Assembly (NCBI GenBank): GCA_900319905.1
Contig: ONQB01000027.1
Coordinates: 1 to 41,570, forward strand
Source: an uncultured Prevotella sp.
GTDB lineage: Bacteria > Bacteroidota > Bacteroidia > Bacteroidales > Bacteroidaceae
Reading direction: 5' to 3'
Length of the DNA: 41,570 nucleotides
A program made the position numbers and the translations under genes. Positions 14,769 through 24,330 of the stretch are shown in pieces; position 1 is the stretch's first letter; every line of letters begins with the position of its first letter. The notes beneath the pieces were generated by a model. That model searched no databases, was not told where the DNA came from, and was given only the letters and a program-made list of their open reading frames with translations.

Positions 14769-17480
14769 ATGCCTTCCATATCCACTGCCAATTGGGTGCC
14801 TGACGCTACCCAACGTCAGATCATTAATCTTCACCAAGGTTCCCATCTCGTGCTGGCTCCTCCGGGATGCGGCAAGACACAGTTGCTGGCCGAACGTATA
14901 GCCAATGCGCTCGATCAAGGTGTGTCACCGTCTGACATGATCTGCCTCACCTTCACCAATCGTGCCGCACGAGGCATGCGCGAGCGAATCAATGAAAGGG
15001 TAGGTGACGCAGCCGATACGTTGTTCGTGGGAAATGTGCACAGATATTGCTCACATTTTCTATTTGAAAACCATCTCGTGCCCATCGACTCCGCCATCAT
15101 CGACGACGACACAACCATGAGCATCTTAGCCCGCTATCTCGAGGAAGATGAGTCAGAAGTAGTCAACAGCCACAACCGCAAGCAGGCCTACCAGCAAATC
15201 ATGTTCTTCTCCCACTTCATGTACGATATTGCACACAGAGTGCCCAAACGCCTTCGCATCCATCCGGAATGTGTGTCACGACAGGACATAGCAATGATGA
15301 GAACCATTGCCACCGCACAGAACAAGCCTTTTGACGAAGAGCTGATGCTCGACATCTACAACAATACCGACTTTTATCTTGACCTGATCAACCAGCCACC
15401 TTTCACACCCTATCAGCGTCATGAGGCTGAGGAGAGTCTGCGGAAGATGCGCTTCGCGCACGCTTACACAGCTTACAAACGACTTAACAACCTTCTCGAT
15501 TTTGAAGACCTTCTCCAATATGCCTACCACGCGCTGAGCACCAATCCCTACTGCAAGCAATATGCCTGGATGCAGGTGGATGAGGTGCAGGACCTCAATC
15601 CACTACAGTTGGCCATCATCGACCTTCTGTCAGAGAAAGCAGCCAAAGAGGGCAGCCGAATTTTCTTCGGCGACGAACAGCAAGCCATTTTCTCGTTCAT
15701 GGGAGCCAAGCTCGATACGCTGACGATGCTGAAAAAGAAATGCGAGGGCAACGTTCATCACCTTGGCATCAACCACCGTTCGCCGGCTCCACTGGTCAAT
15801 ATGCTCAATCTCTTTGCCATCAGCAACCTCAAAAGTGACCCTGACCTGCTGCCCGAAGCCGGAAACAACAGCAGCGACGGTCAGTGCAAGCTCTGCGTGA
15901 CTTCAACGAACACGATGTCAGAAGAGTTCAATGCCGTAGTGAGCTTAGCCAATAAACTGCTGACAACTTATCCAACAGAGATGACTGCCATCGTGGTCAA
16001 CAGCAATCGAGATGCTGATGTCGTTAGCGAGATATTGGTGAAACAAAAAATCAATCACTTCAAGGTATCCGGTACCGATCTCTTTGCATTGCCGTCTGTC
16101 AAACTGCTGTTGGCGCATCTGAACGTGCTCGTCGATTCCCACAACTTCCTTGCATGGTCACGTATCATGCAAGGCATGAAAGTGTGTGAGACCCCGGCCA
16201 GCAGCAGGCAGTTTGTTCATCAGTTGCGCAAGAACGGGCTGCTGCCGACCGACCTCATGGGCGATGGAGGGCAGACAGTCCTGCAACGCTTCATTGATGC
16301 CTATGAGCAACGGGATCTGATAGTCTTCGACACAGAGACCACCGGACTGAATGTGTTTGAGGACGACGTGATACAGATTGCGGCGGAGCGGTTGCGCCAG
16401 GGCAAAGTCGTAGCAAAGTTCTCCGTTTACATTGAAACCAGCCGCCCCATTCCCACAATGTTGGGTGACATCGTCAATCCCATCATTGAAGAACGCAAGC
16501 TTCAACCCATCATCAAGCATGCTGATGCCCTCAGACAATTCCTCGACTTCGCGGCCGGAGGCGTATTACTTGCCCACAATGCCACCTTCGACTATCATAT
16601 CATGGACTATAACATTCGGCGATACCTGCCAGATGTCGACTGGCAACAGGCATGTCCGGAATGTCACGACTCATTGACGCTCATACGACTGCTGCGCCCC
16701 GACCTCAAGGCTTACAAACTGAAGACACTGCTTACGGAGATAGGACTCTCCGGCGAGAACTCCCACCTGGCCGACGATGATGTCAACGCTACTGTGTCAC
16801 TCGTCAATTACTGTTACGAGCAGGCTCCTGATGTGCTGCTACGCCAACGCCAATTTCTCTCTCGTCCAACGACAGTAGAGAGAATCAAACGACTGCGACA
16901 TTACTATGCCGGTTTCTATGATCGAGGACGTGCTCGTCTTTATGACCGTAGCCCTGTGGACAATGGTCTGCCAGCAATGGTTGATGAGATGAAAATGTTC
17001 TACGACGACCTGGTGAAGAACAGTTGGATTAACCCCATTGACAAGATTGACTATATCTACCGGTTTATAGCCAATGATGTAGTTGATGAGCATCAAGAGC
17101 TTTCTCTTAAGGAGCAACTTGACGCCCATGCCTACGAACTCAATACATTTAAGGAAGCCGACCTTTGCGGGTCGTCAACGATGGTTGACCGTCTGGTGGT
17201 GTCAACCATTCATAAAGCCAAGGGGTTGGAGTTTGATAATGTCATCGTCTTCGATGTAGTAGATGGCCGCATCCCCAACTTCTATCACGAAGGAGACGCG
17301 GCCATGATGGCAGAAGATGCGCGCAAACTGTACGTCGCCATGTCGCGCGCCAAGAAACGACTGTATGTCTACTATAGCAAACAAGGCAATTATGCCAGTG
17401 CCCGTCCGAGAGAGTTGTCGCGATTCATGAAACCCGTCATAGCTTCATTTGAGAAATGCAACAACCCATCGGCTATTTGA
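14769..17480 (+). CDS. SF1 (UvrD/Rep-like) DNA helicase with embedded DEDDh 3'-5' exonuclease domain
   Basis: With the ATG at 14769 the protein has 903 aa. UvrD-type motifs appear in order: APPGCGKT (30-37), TFTNRAARGM (61-70), DEVQDLNPLQ (271-280), GDEQQAIFSFMG (301-312), GINHRSP (333-339), then after a long gap VVSTIHKAKGLEFDN (810-824) and LYVAMSRAKKRLYVY (854-868). The gap holds a complete DnaQ-like exonuclease at about 515-685: Exo I DTETTG (D521, E523), Exo II HNATFD (D608), Exo III HLADDD (H666, D671). The exonuclease therefore sits between helicase motifs IV and V, where the 2B region is expected. Unwinding plus 3'-end trimming in DNA repair is the likely role. A GTG at 14712 extends the frame but adds only a non-conserved hydrophobic stretch. 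The 3' end overlaps the convergent OPT gene by 8 bp. Confidence 0.9.
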   Translation: MPSISTANWVPDATQRQIINLHQGSHLVLAPPGCGKTQLLAERIANALDQGVSPSDMICLTFTNRAARGMRERINERVGDAADTLFVGNVHRYCSHFLFENHLVPIDSAIIDDDTTMSILARYLEEDESEVVNSHNRKQAYQQIMFFSHFMYDIAHRVPKRLRIHPECVSRQDIAMMRTIATAQNKPFDEELMLDIYNNTDFYLDLINQPPFTPYQRHEAEESLRKMRFAHAYTAYKRLNNLLDFEDLLQYAYHALSTNPYCKQYAWMQVDEVQDLNPLQLAIIDLLSEKAAKEGSRIFFGDEQQAIFSFMGAKLDTLTMLKKKCEGNVHHLGINHRSPAPLVNMLNLFAISNLKSDPDLLPEAGNNSSDGQCKLCVTSTNTMSEEFNAVVSLANKLLTTYPTEMTAIVVNSNRDADVVSEILVKQKINHFKVSGTDLFALPSVKLLLAHLNVLVDSHNFLAWSRIMQGMKVCETPASSRQFVHQLRKNGLLPTDLMGDGGQTVLQRFIDAYEQRDLIVFDTETTGLNVFEDDVIQIAAERLRQGKVVAKFSVYIETSRPIPTMLGDIVNPIIEERKLQPIIKHADALRQFLDFAAGGVLLAHNATFDYHIMDYNIRRYLPDVDWQQACPECHDSLTLIRLLRPDLKAYKLKTLLTEIGLSGENSHLADDDVNATVSLVNYCYEQAPDVLLRQRQFLSRPTTVERIKRLRHYYAGFYDRGRARLYDRSPVDNGLPAMVDEMKMFYDDLVKNSWINPIDKIDYIYRFIANDVVDEHQELSLKEQLDAHAYELNTFKEADLCGSSTMVDRLVVSTIHKAKGLEFDNVIVFDVVDGRIPNFYHEGDAAMMAEDARKLYVAMSRAKKRLYVYYSKQGNYASARPRELSRFMKPVIASFEKCNNPSAI

Positions 17481-19461
17481 CGCGCGTAGCTCTGATAAAG
17501 TAAGCGATCAAGCAGACATAAGCCAGAAGTGAGGTCATCTCCGACAAGGGATTGGCCCACCACTGGTCGGCAATGGACAGCTCGATACCACCAAACTTCA
17601 GCAATGCAGACACCACACCCATCAGTGCGCCACCTGCGATGAAGCCACTGGCTATCAGCGTTCCCTTTTCCCCACGAGCCTTGTTCACCTCAGCGTCTTT
17701 GGAACGTGTGGTGATAAACCAATTGATGGCACCGCCTACGACCAATGGTACGTTAAGCTCCAATGGGATAAACATGCCGAGGGCAAAAGCAAGAGCAGGG
17801 ATATGGCAACGGTCAAGCACAATAGCAATCAATGCTCCTATGCCATAGAGCACCCAAGGCGCACCCACACCATTCATCAACGGATCGATGACGGCAGCCA
17901 TGGCATTGGCCTGTGGGGCGGCAAGCTTACCACTGGCAAAGCCATAAGTCTTGTTGAGCACGATCATCACACCTACTACCGTAGCCGCACTCACAATGGT
18001 GCCCAAGAACTTCCACGTCTCCTGCTTGGCAGGGGTAGTACCCAACCAATAACCAATCTTCAGGTCTGTGATGAAACTGCCAGCCATAGACAGGGCCGTG
18101 CACACCACACCACCCATAATTAGGGCGGCCAACATGCCTGCGGAGCCGCGGAGTCCCACAGCCACCATTACCACAGAAGCCAGAATAAGCGTCATCAGTG
18201 TCATGCCAGATACAGGGTTCGATCCCACAATGGCAATGGCATTGGCAGCAACGGTGGTGAAGAGGAAGGCGATGACGGCAACCAGCAGAATACCTACAAC
18301 GGCAAACAACAGATTACCCTGCATAACACCAGTAAGGAAGAACACGAACGTGACGAGCAAAGTAACAATGGAACCGATGGCTATCACCTTGAAAGGAATA
18401 TCACGCTGCGTGCGCTTCACCTTCAAGGTTGCATCTCCCTTGCCTTTGAGCTCACGTGAAGCCAGACCAACGGCGCTCTTAATGATGCCCCAGCTCTTGA
18501 CAATACCAATGACACCGGCCATGGCAATACCGCCGATACCAATGCTGCGGGCATAGGATTTGAAGATATCCTCCGGACTCATCATGCCCACGGTAGTATG
18601 GATGGACGGGTCCCAAAGATTTAGCACTTGGTCGTGGAAGATAATCGACATACCGGGAACAATCAGCCACCAAACGGCCAACGAACCAAAGCAGATGTAA
18701 AGAGCATATTTAAGACCAACGATGTAGCCCAGACCCAAAACGGCAGCACCGGTGTTGACTTTGAATACGAGCTTTGCCTTATCGGCCAGATCCTGTCCCA
18801 GACCAATGACACGGCTTGTGAAATTCTCATTCCACCAACCGAACGTTGAAACGATAAAGTCGTATAAGCCTCCCACAATGCCGGCCATCAGCAATGGCTT
18901 TGCCTGGTCACCACCCTTGGCACCCGACACCAGCACCTGCGTCGTAGCAGTGGCCTCAGGGAAAGGATATTTGCCGTGCATGTCGCTGACAAAGTATTTA
19001 CGGAAGGGGATGAGAAACAAAATGCCCAGCACACCTCCCAACGCAGACGCAAGGAACATCTTCAGGAACGATGCCGTCATCTCAGGATATTTAGCCTCCA
19101 GAATGTAGATGGCGGGCAACGTGAAGATAGCACCTGCCACCACAGCACCCGAACAGGCACCTATGCTCTGAATAATGACATTCTCACCGAGAGCCTTACT
19201 GCGCTTGGTAGCGGTGGAAACACCCACCGCGATAATGGCAATAGGAATGGCTGCTTCAAACACCTGTCCCACCTTCAAGCCCAAATAAGCGGCTGCGGCT
19301 GAGAACACCATTGCCATGATGATACCCCACGTCACCGACCAAGCGTTGACTTCCGGGTAGACCTTGTCAGGACTCATAATAGGATTGTAAGTCTCGCCCG
19401 GCTTCAGCTCGCGAAACGCGTTGTCGGGCAATTGCACCTTGTTTTGTTCTTTCTCTTGCAT
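17473..19461 (-). CDS. OPT family oligopeptide transporter
   Basis: A 662-aa polytopic inner-membrane protein of the oligopeptide transporter superfamily, proton-driven importers of small peptides or metal chelates. After a short soluble head with LPDNAFRELKPGETYNPIMS (the entry motif of bacterial OPTs), about 14-16 hydrophobic segments follow. These include VTWGIIMAMVFSAAAAYLGL, where the LGLKVGQVFEAAIPIAI motif of the family follows, and the loop GKYPFPEATATTQVLVSG near 170. The length is typical (620-680 aa). It is transcribed away from the DUF5715-like gene with a 68-bp gap, so both may share the promoter at 20389-20418. Its stop overlaps the end of the convergent helicase gene. Substrate unknown. 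Confidence 0.93.
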   Translation of the reverse strand: MQEKEQNKVQLPDNAFRELKPGETYNPIMSPDKVYPEVNAWSVTWGIIMAMVFSAAAAYLGLKVGQVFEAAIPIAIIAVGVSTATKRSKALGENVIIQSIGACSGAVVAGAIFTLPAIYILEAKYPEMTASFLKMFLASALGGVLGILFLIPFRKYFVSDMHGKYPFPEATATTQVLVSGAKGGDQAKPLLMAGIVGGLYDFIVSTFGWWNENFTSRVIGLGQDLADKAKLVFKVNTGAAVLGLGYIVGLKYALYICFGSLAVWWLIVPGMSIIFHDQVLNLWDPSIHTTVGMMSPEDIFKSYARSIGIGGIAMAGVIGIVKSWGIIKSAVGLASRELKGKGDATLKVKRTQRDIPFKVIAIGSIVTLLVTFVFFLTGVMQGNLLFAVVGILLVAVIAFLFTTVAANAIAIVGSNPVSGMTLMTLILASVVMVAVGLRGSAGMLAALIMGGVVCTALSMAGSFITDLKIGYWLGTTPAKQETWKFLGTIVSAATVVGVMIVLNKTYGFASGKLAAPQANAMAAVIDPLMNGVGAPWVLYGIGALIAIVLDRCHIPALAFALGMFIPLELNVPLVVGGAINWFITTRSKDAEVNKARGEKGTLIASGFIAGGALMGVVSALLKFGGIELSIADQWWANPLSEMTSLLAYVCLIAYFIRATRVK

Positions 19462-19529
19462 AATATGGTTTTGGTTTGATTTATCTTGTTTCGTTATTCA
19501 TACGCCCAAAGTCTCGACTCTGTCGTTTG

Positions 19530-20351
19530 TCATCTCACGGTGATGTGCCAACAACCCTGATGCACCTCATATTTGATGTAGCAACGGTTGCGCTCACGCA
19601 TGTCACGCATCACCTCTGCCAACACATACTTTAAGGTATCGTTGCGTACCTCTCTACGATGCTCTCCCGGCGCCATCACGGTCTTATAACGGTTGTAACA
19701 CACATCGAACGTCGTTCCATAGAGATGACAACTGTTGAACGTAGCATTGCGGTTCTTCTTTCTTAGCGCCTCCACATCCTTGCGGGAGCGCATGATGCTG
19801 GTCACGATGATTTTGTGAAGAGGAATGCCTTTCACCTGCAAGCTGTCGAAGAAGTTGCGGCCGATATCCTGCAACAGCACCGCTGCACGCGGCACAAGAT
19901 AAGGTATGCTGTTGTGAAGACGGTCTACATAGAAATAAGGATTGGCACCTACATATACCAGCAGCTTCTTACTCTTCGACGCAGCCGCGCTGTCAGCAAC
20001 TGGTTTAACGCCCCACTGCTGCGCAGCCGTAAGCTGTATGTCGTTTTGGTCGGGGAAGGAGGTCTCATAGCCAGGAACACTATAGATGCGACTCTTGCGC
20101 AGACTTCCATCCTTATTGAAAAAGACCGTTTGCATGGCATCAGTCTCCATGCCCACTGGCTGTGCCGCAGGGGTGCGTTCTACATCACTCAGCGATACTT
20201 TCTCATAGTCAGCCGACTTACCATCCGCTGACGATGATGAAACCGTAGTGGTGCGGTTGTGGGTGACTGACGGAAAAATAAGCCGTACAAGGGTGAACAG
20301 AAGCGTGACGGCGAAAAAACCAAGTATATATTGTCGTTTTGTAATCTTCAT
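19530..20351 (-). CDS. DUF5715-like membrane-anchored protein with peptidase-M15-like motif
   Basis: A 273-aa protein with an uncleaved N-terminal membrane anchor (residues 8-27, YILGFFAVTLLFTLVRLIF) and a Ser/Thr-rich stalk (31-60), so the domain should face the periplasm. I recognise it as a DUF5715-type Bacteroidetes protein. The C-terminal half carries S207-x-H209-x2-G212-x3-D216 (SCHLYGTTFD) and E262 with H269 in YEVHQGCWHI. These resemble the zinc-binding SxHxxGxxxD and ExxxxxWH residues of the LAS/M15 peptidoglycan peptidases (VanY, MepA). R188 and R190 before the motif also fit. A murein carboxypeptidase or endopeptidase role is therefore an inference. It lies 68 bp upstream of the OPT transporter on the same strand. 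Confidence 0.7.
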   Translation of the reverse strand: MKITKRQYILGFFAVTLLFTLVRLIFPSVTHNRTTTVSSSSADGKSADYEKVSLSDVERTPAAQPVGMETDAMQTVFFNKDGSLRKSRIYSVPGYETSFPDQNDIQLTAAQQWGVKPVADSAAASKSKKLLVYVGANPYFYVDRLHNSIPYLVPRAAVLLQDIGRNFFDSLQVKGIPLHKIIVTSIMRSRKDVEALRKKNRNATFNSCHLYGTTFDVCYNRYKTVMAPGEHRREVRNDTLKYVLAEVMRDMRERNRCYIKYEVHQGCWHITVR

Positions 20352-20388
20352 TTAATCTTGCTGAAACCTATAGGTATCAATTCACCTG

Positions 20389-20418
20389 CAAAAATAACAT
20401 AAATACGCCTAACTGCAA
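20389..20418 (-). promoter_or_regulatory. Promoter of the DUF5715-OPT unit
   Basis: On the minus strand TTG (plus 20416-20418) and TATTTTTG (plus 20389-20396) are 19 bp apart, matching the -33/-7 consensus. The start codon at 20351 follows 38 bp downstream. Confidence 0.75.
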
Positions 20419-20577
20419 AAGAAATCACTCTAAAAAGTATCTGCCGATGCCGTTTTGACAATCTACCGTATCGTCGCTGCTCCTCAAGCTCCCATACGCA
20501 CATAAGCCCCAGCTTCTGTCCATAATCTTGTCACACACGCTCACCTGGCGCCATCCCAGGCAACCCGTGTCACCATG

Positions 20578-20601
20578 TTAATGTCAGATTTAATGTCAAA
20601 T
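20578..20601 (+). promoter_or_regulatory. Tandem 12-bp direct repeat upstream of the TCA operon
   Basis: TTAATGTCAGAT and TTAATGTCAAAT lie side by side and differ at one position. They sit about 100-120 bp upstream of the expected transcription start. The arrangement looks like a two-site activator or repressor target, but no binding protein is known to me. The rest of 20352-20730 holds the two divergent promoters and a small hairpin CCTGG/CCAGG near 20553-20570. Confidence 0.4.
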
Positions 20602-20663
20602 AAGCGGGAATTTCCTACATAAATATCCCTTTTTGCGAAAATAATTAAGTTTATTGCCAATTT

Positions 20664-20696
20664 TTGTAACATTGTTGAATTAATTAATTACTTTTG
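20664..20696 (+). promoter_or_regulatory. Promoter of the acn-icd-gltA operon
   Basis: The -7 element TACTTTTG at 20689-20696 is a perfect consensus match. The -33 TTG at 20664-20666 is 22 bp upstream, slightly wider than usual. The ATG at 20731 follows 34 bp later. Confidence 0.7.
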
Positions 20697-20730
20697 CAAT
20701 TGTATTACTTAATGATAGCTCTGCAGGATT

Positions 20731-23046
20731 ATGATTTTAGACAAAGAAATGCTATGGCAGTTTTACGCCACCTATGCTGACAAGGTCTCAGCAGCTCGAA
20801 AAACCATCGGCCATCCATTGACTTACGCTGAGAAAGTGCTTTATGCGCATTTATATTCAGCTGATGCGCTTCGGTCCTATCGTCGCGGCGAGGACTATGT
20901 AGACTTTCGTCCTGACCGCGTGGCCATGCAGGATGCTACAGCGCAGATGGCGTTGCTACAGTTTATGAATGCTGGTAAGGACCATGTGACTGTGCCGGCG
21001 TCAGTCCATTGCGACCATCTCATCCAGGCCGACTTAGGCGCCACAAGTGACCTGCCAACGGCACGGCAGCAAAATAAGGAAGTGTACGACTTCCTTCATT
21101 CAGCCTCAGCCAAATACGGCATAGGCTTCTGGGCACCGGGAGCCGGCATCATCCATCAGGTGGTGCTGGAAAACTATGCTTTTCCGGGTGGCATGATGGT
21201 GGGCACCGACTCTCATACACCCAATGCAGGCGGATTGGGCATGGTAGCAGTAGGCGTCGGTGGTGCCGATGCAGTTGACGTGCTCACCGGTCAGCCTTGG
21301 GAGCTGAAGATGCCGCGCCTGATCGGTGTGCACCTCACTGGTAAACTGTCGGGATGGGCCGCACCAAAGGATGTCATCCTCAAGATACTGGGTATCCTTA
21401 CGGTGAAAGGCGGCACCAATGCCATACTCGAGTATTTCGGAGACGGGGCAGAGAGCCTGTCAACTACCGGCAAGGCTACCATCTGCAACATGGGAGCCGA
21501 GCTGGGCGCCACATGCAGCCTCTTCCCCTTCGATGACCATGCCGCCGATTATCTTTGTCAGACAGGAAGGAAGGAACTGGCCGAGGTGGCAATGAAAAAC
21601 AGCCATGAGCTGAAAGCCGACACCGAGGTATACGCCGATCCTGAGAAATATTATGACCAATTGTTGGAGATCGACCTCTCCGAGATAGAGCCTCATCTCA
21701 ATGGTCCCTTCACGCCCGATGCAGCTACACCGATATCTGCCATGCGCACGAAAGGACCTAAAGAAGGTTATCCCATGGACGTGGAGGTCGCACTGGTAGG
21801 CTCGTGCACCAACTCGTCGTATCAGGACCTGTCGCGTGCCGCCTCTGTGGCCCGTCAGGCCGTCAGAGACCATATCAAAGCCAAGGCACAGCTCATCGTC
21901 TGTCCCGGATCGGAGCAAATCCGATATACCGCAGAGCGCGACGGACTGCTCGATGACCTGAAACGCATCGGTGCCATCATCATGACCAATGCCTGCGGAC
22001 CTTGTATCGGACAATGGAAACGACATACAGACGACAACAACCGCAAGAACGCTATCGTGACATCGTTCAACCGCAACTTCCGTCGTCGTGCTGATGGCAA
22101 TCCCAACACCTATGCCTTCATAGGATCACCAGAGATGGTCGTCGCCATGGCACTGTCAGGCCGGCTGGACTTCAACCCATCGACCGACAAACTCGTAAAT
22201 GCCGATGGAACGGAGGTGAAACTTGACAGTCCTGAAGGTAGCGTGTTCCCAGAAAAAGGATTCAGCTGCGGTGGCAACAAGACATCATTGGAGGAGCTGG
22301 AGGCAAAAGGACTCTTCATTCCCCCATCCAATACACATAAGGACATCAAGGTTGTGATCAGTCCTACGTCAGAACGTCTCCAGCTCTTACAACCGTTTCA
22401 ACCATGGGATGGCAATGACCTGTACGACATGCCTTTATTGATTAAGGTGAAAGGCAAGTGCACCACCGACCATATCTCAATGGCTGGTCCGTGGCTGCGC
22501 TACCGAGGACATCTGGAGAACATCTCGGCCAACCTGCTCATGGGTGCCGTCAATGCATTCAATGAGAAAAGCAACGCCGTGAAGGACCAGTTGGACGGAC
22601 AATATAAAGAGGTGTCAGCTGCTGCACGCGACTACAAGCAACATGGTCTGGGCAGCATTGTCGTGGCTGAAGACAACTATGGCGAAGGGTCCTCACGTGA
22701 GCACGCAGCCATGGAGCCCCGATTCCTCAACGTGAAGGTCATCCTTGCCAAGAGCTTTGCACGCATCCATGAGACCAACCTGAAGAAACAAGGCATGTTG
22801 GCACTGACCTTTGTCAACAAAGACGACTATGAGAAGGTGCATGAGGACGACCGTATCAGCGTTGAGGGGATCAAGACGATGAAACCCGGCAGCCGGCTTC
22901 ACGTGATCTTGCACCATAAAGATGGCACCACTGAGTCGTTGGAGGCACAGCACACCTACAACGAAACACAGATAGAGTGGCTGAAAGCCGGCTCTGCACT
23001 CAACGTAATAAAGAACCATCTGAACAAGGCTTCACAGAAAAAATAA
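20731..23046 (+). CDS. acn: Aconitate hydratase (mitochondrial-type)
   Basis: Isomerises citrate to isocitrate using a 4Fe-4S cluster; cytoplasmic. The 771-aa protein has the mitochondrial/AcnA domain order: catalytic domains 1-3 (about 1-500), linker, and the swivelling domain 4 from about 570. Cluster cysteines are C359 in LVGSCTNSS and C422 and C425 in [11 protein letters not shown], with the same 63- and 3-residue spacing as mitochondrial aconitase. Other active-site blocks are VHCDH (92-96), [13 protein letters not shown] (158-170) and [14 protein letters not shown] in domain 4. It begins the three-gene operon with icd 40 bp and gltA further downstream, both on the same strand. Confidence 0.96.
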   Translation: MILDKEMLWQFYATYADKVSAARKTIGHPLTYAEKVLYAHLYSADALRSYRRGEDYVDFRPDRVAMQDATAQMALLQFMNAGKDHVTVPASVHCDHLIQADLGATSDLPTARQQNKEVYDFLHSASAKYGIGFWAPGAGIIHQVVLENYAFPGGMMVGTDSHTPNAGGLGMVAVGVGGADAVDVLTGQPWELKMPRLIGVHLTGKLSGWAAPKDVILKILGILTVKGGTNAILEYFGDGAESLSTTGKATICNMGAELGATCSLFPFDDHAADYLCQTGRKELAEVAMKNSHELKADTEVYADPEKYYDQLLEIDLSEIEPHLNGPFTPDAATPISAMRTKGPKEGYPMDVEVALVGSCTNSSYQDLSRAASVARQAVRDHIKAKAQLIVCPGSEQIRYTAERDGLLDDLKRIGAIIMTNACGPCIGQWKRHTDDNNRKNAIVTSFNRNFRRRADGNPNTYAFIGSPEMVVAMALSGRLDFNPSTDKLVNADGTEVKLDSPEGSVFPEKGFSCGGNKTSLEELEAKGLFIPPSNTHKDIKVVISPTSERLQLLQPFQPWDGNDLYDMPLLIKVKGKCTTDHISMAGPWLRYRGHLENISANLLMGAVNAFNEKSNAVKDQLDGQYKEVSAAARDYKQHGLGSIVVAEDNYGEGSSREHAAMEPRFLNVKVILAKSFARIHETNLKKQGMLALTFVNKDDYEKVHEDDRISVEGIKTMKPGSRLHVILHHKDGTTESLEAQHTYNETQIEWLKAGSALNVIKNHLNKASQKK

Positions 23047-23086
23047 CGGAACATTAACAGCTATAAAGAGAAAGGAAAAAAGAGAT

Positions 23087-24277
23087 ATGGCAAAAATAAC
23101 GATTGACAAAGACGGAAACAAGCTGGTTCCCTCGACTGTCACCATTCCCTTCATCGAGGGCGACGGTGTAGGCGCTGAGATCACACCGGTCATGCAACAG
23201 GTGGTGGATGCCGCTGTAGAGAAAGCTTATAAAGGAAACCGTAAGATAGAGTGGTTGGAGGTGTTGGCCGGCGGCAAGGCTCATGACAATACAGGGCAAT
23301 GGCTTCCCAGTGAGACCATTGATGCTTTCCGCAACTATATCGTCGGTATCAAAGGCCCACTGATGACCCCCGTAGGCGGTGGCATACGTAGCTTGAACGT
23401 AGCCTTGCGTCAAACACTCGACCTCTATGTTTGCCAACGTCCCGTACGATACTTTAAAGGCATCGTGAGTCCCGTCAAGCATCCTGAACTCGTCGACATG
23501 GTTGTGTTTCGTGAGAACACCGAGGATATCTATGCGGGCATCGAATGGGAAGCTGGAACAGCTGACGCAAAGCGATTCTATGAGTTCCTGCACGACGAGA
23601 TGAAAGTCACGAAAGTGCGTTTTCCTGAGACATCAGGCTTTGGCGTGAAGCCCGTTTCAAAGGAAGGATCCGAGCGGCTCATCGATGCCGCCATCAAGTT
23701 TGCCATTCAGCACCATCGACCAACGGTAACACTTGTTCATAAGGGGAACATCATGAAGTATACCGAAGGCGGCTTCAAAAAATGGGGGTATGAACTTGCT
23801 GAGCGAGAATATGGCAAATATCTCTCATCGGGTGAGCTTACCGTCAACGACTGTATCTGCGATGCGTTCCTACAAAATGCCCTGCTCAAGCCCCAGAACT
23901 ATTCGGTCATTGCCACCATGAACCTCAATGGCGATTATGTCTCCGATATGCTTGCAGCGCAGGTGGGTGGCATTGGCATAGCGCCAGGTGCCAACATTAA
24001 CTATCAGACAGGACATGCCATCTTTGAAGCCACCCATGGCGTAGCGCCTGATATTGCAGGAACTGACAAGGTGAATCCAAGCAGTATCATCCTGTCAGCT
24101 GTGATGATGCTCGACTATCTCGGTTGGTCAGAGGCCGGGGAACTAATCACAGAAGCCATGGAACAACTGTTCCAACAGAGCATCGCCACCATCGACCTGG
24201 CAAGGATGATGCCTAATGGTAAGGCTTTGGGTACCAAAGCTTTCGGTGATAGCATTATTACAAACATTAATCCATAG
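23087..24277 (+). CDS. icd: Isocitrate dehydrogenase (NADP-dependent type)
   Basis: Oxidatively decarboxylates isocitrate to 2-oxoglutarate. The 396-aa protein is of the homodimeric bacterial IDH class. Features seen are [15 protein letters not shown] near residue 20, the substrate motif [20 protein letters not shown] (phosphorylatable Ser of E. coli IDH corresponds to the S in RSLN), [35 protein letters not shown], the metal-binding aspartates in NLNGDYVSD, and [11 protein letters not shown] (cofactor region). NADP preference is probable from family placement but was not proven; the residues after ATHG need alignment. It lies 40 bp after acn and 53 bp before the citrate synthase gene. Confidence 0.95.
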   Translation: MAKITIDKDGNKLVPSTVTIPFIEGDGVGAEITPVMQQVVDAAVEKAYKGNRKIEWLEVLAGGKAHDNTGQWLPSETIDAFRNYIVGIKGPLMTPVGGGIRSLNVALRQTLDLYVCQRPVRYFKGIVSPVKHPELVDMVVFRENTEDIYAGIEWEAGTADAKRFYEFLHDEMKVTKVRFPETSGFGVKPVSKEGSERLIDAAIKFAIQHHRPTVTLVHKGNIMKYTEGGFKKWGYELAEREYGKYLSSGELTVNDCICDAFLQNALLKPQNYSVIATMNLNGDYVSDMLAAQVGGIGIAPGANINYQTGHAIFEATHGVAPDIAGTDKVNPSSIILSAVMMLDYLGWSEAGELITEAMEQLFQQSIATIDLARMMPNGKALGTKAFGDSIITNINP

Positions 24278-24330
24278 CACATTTATCGGAATGATGTGCG
24301 ATAGATTTGTAACATTAAACCATTCAGGAT

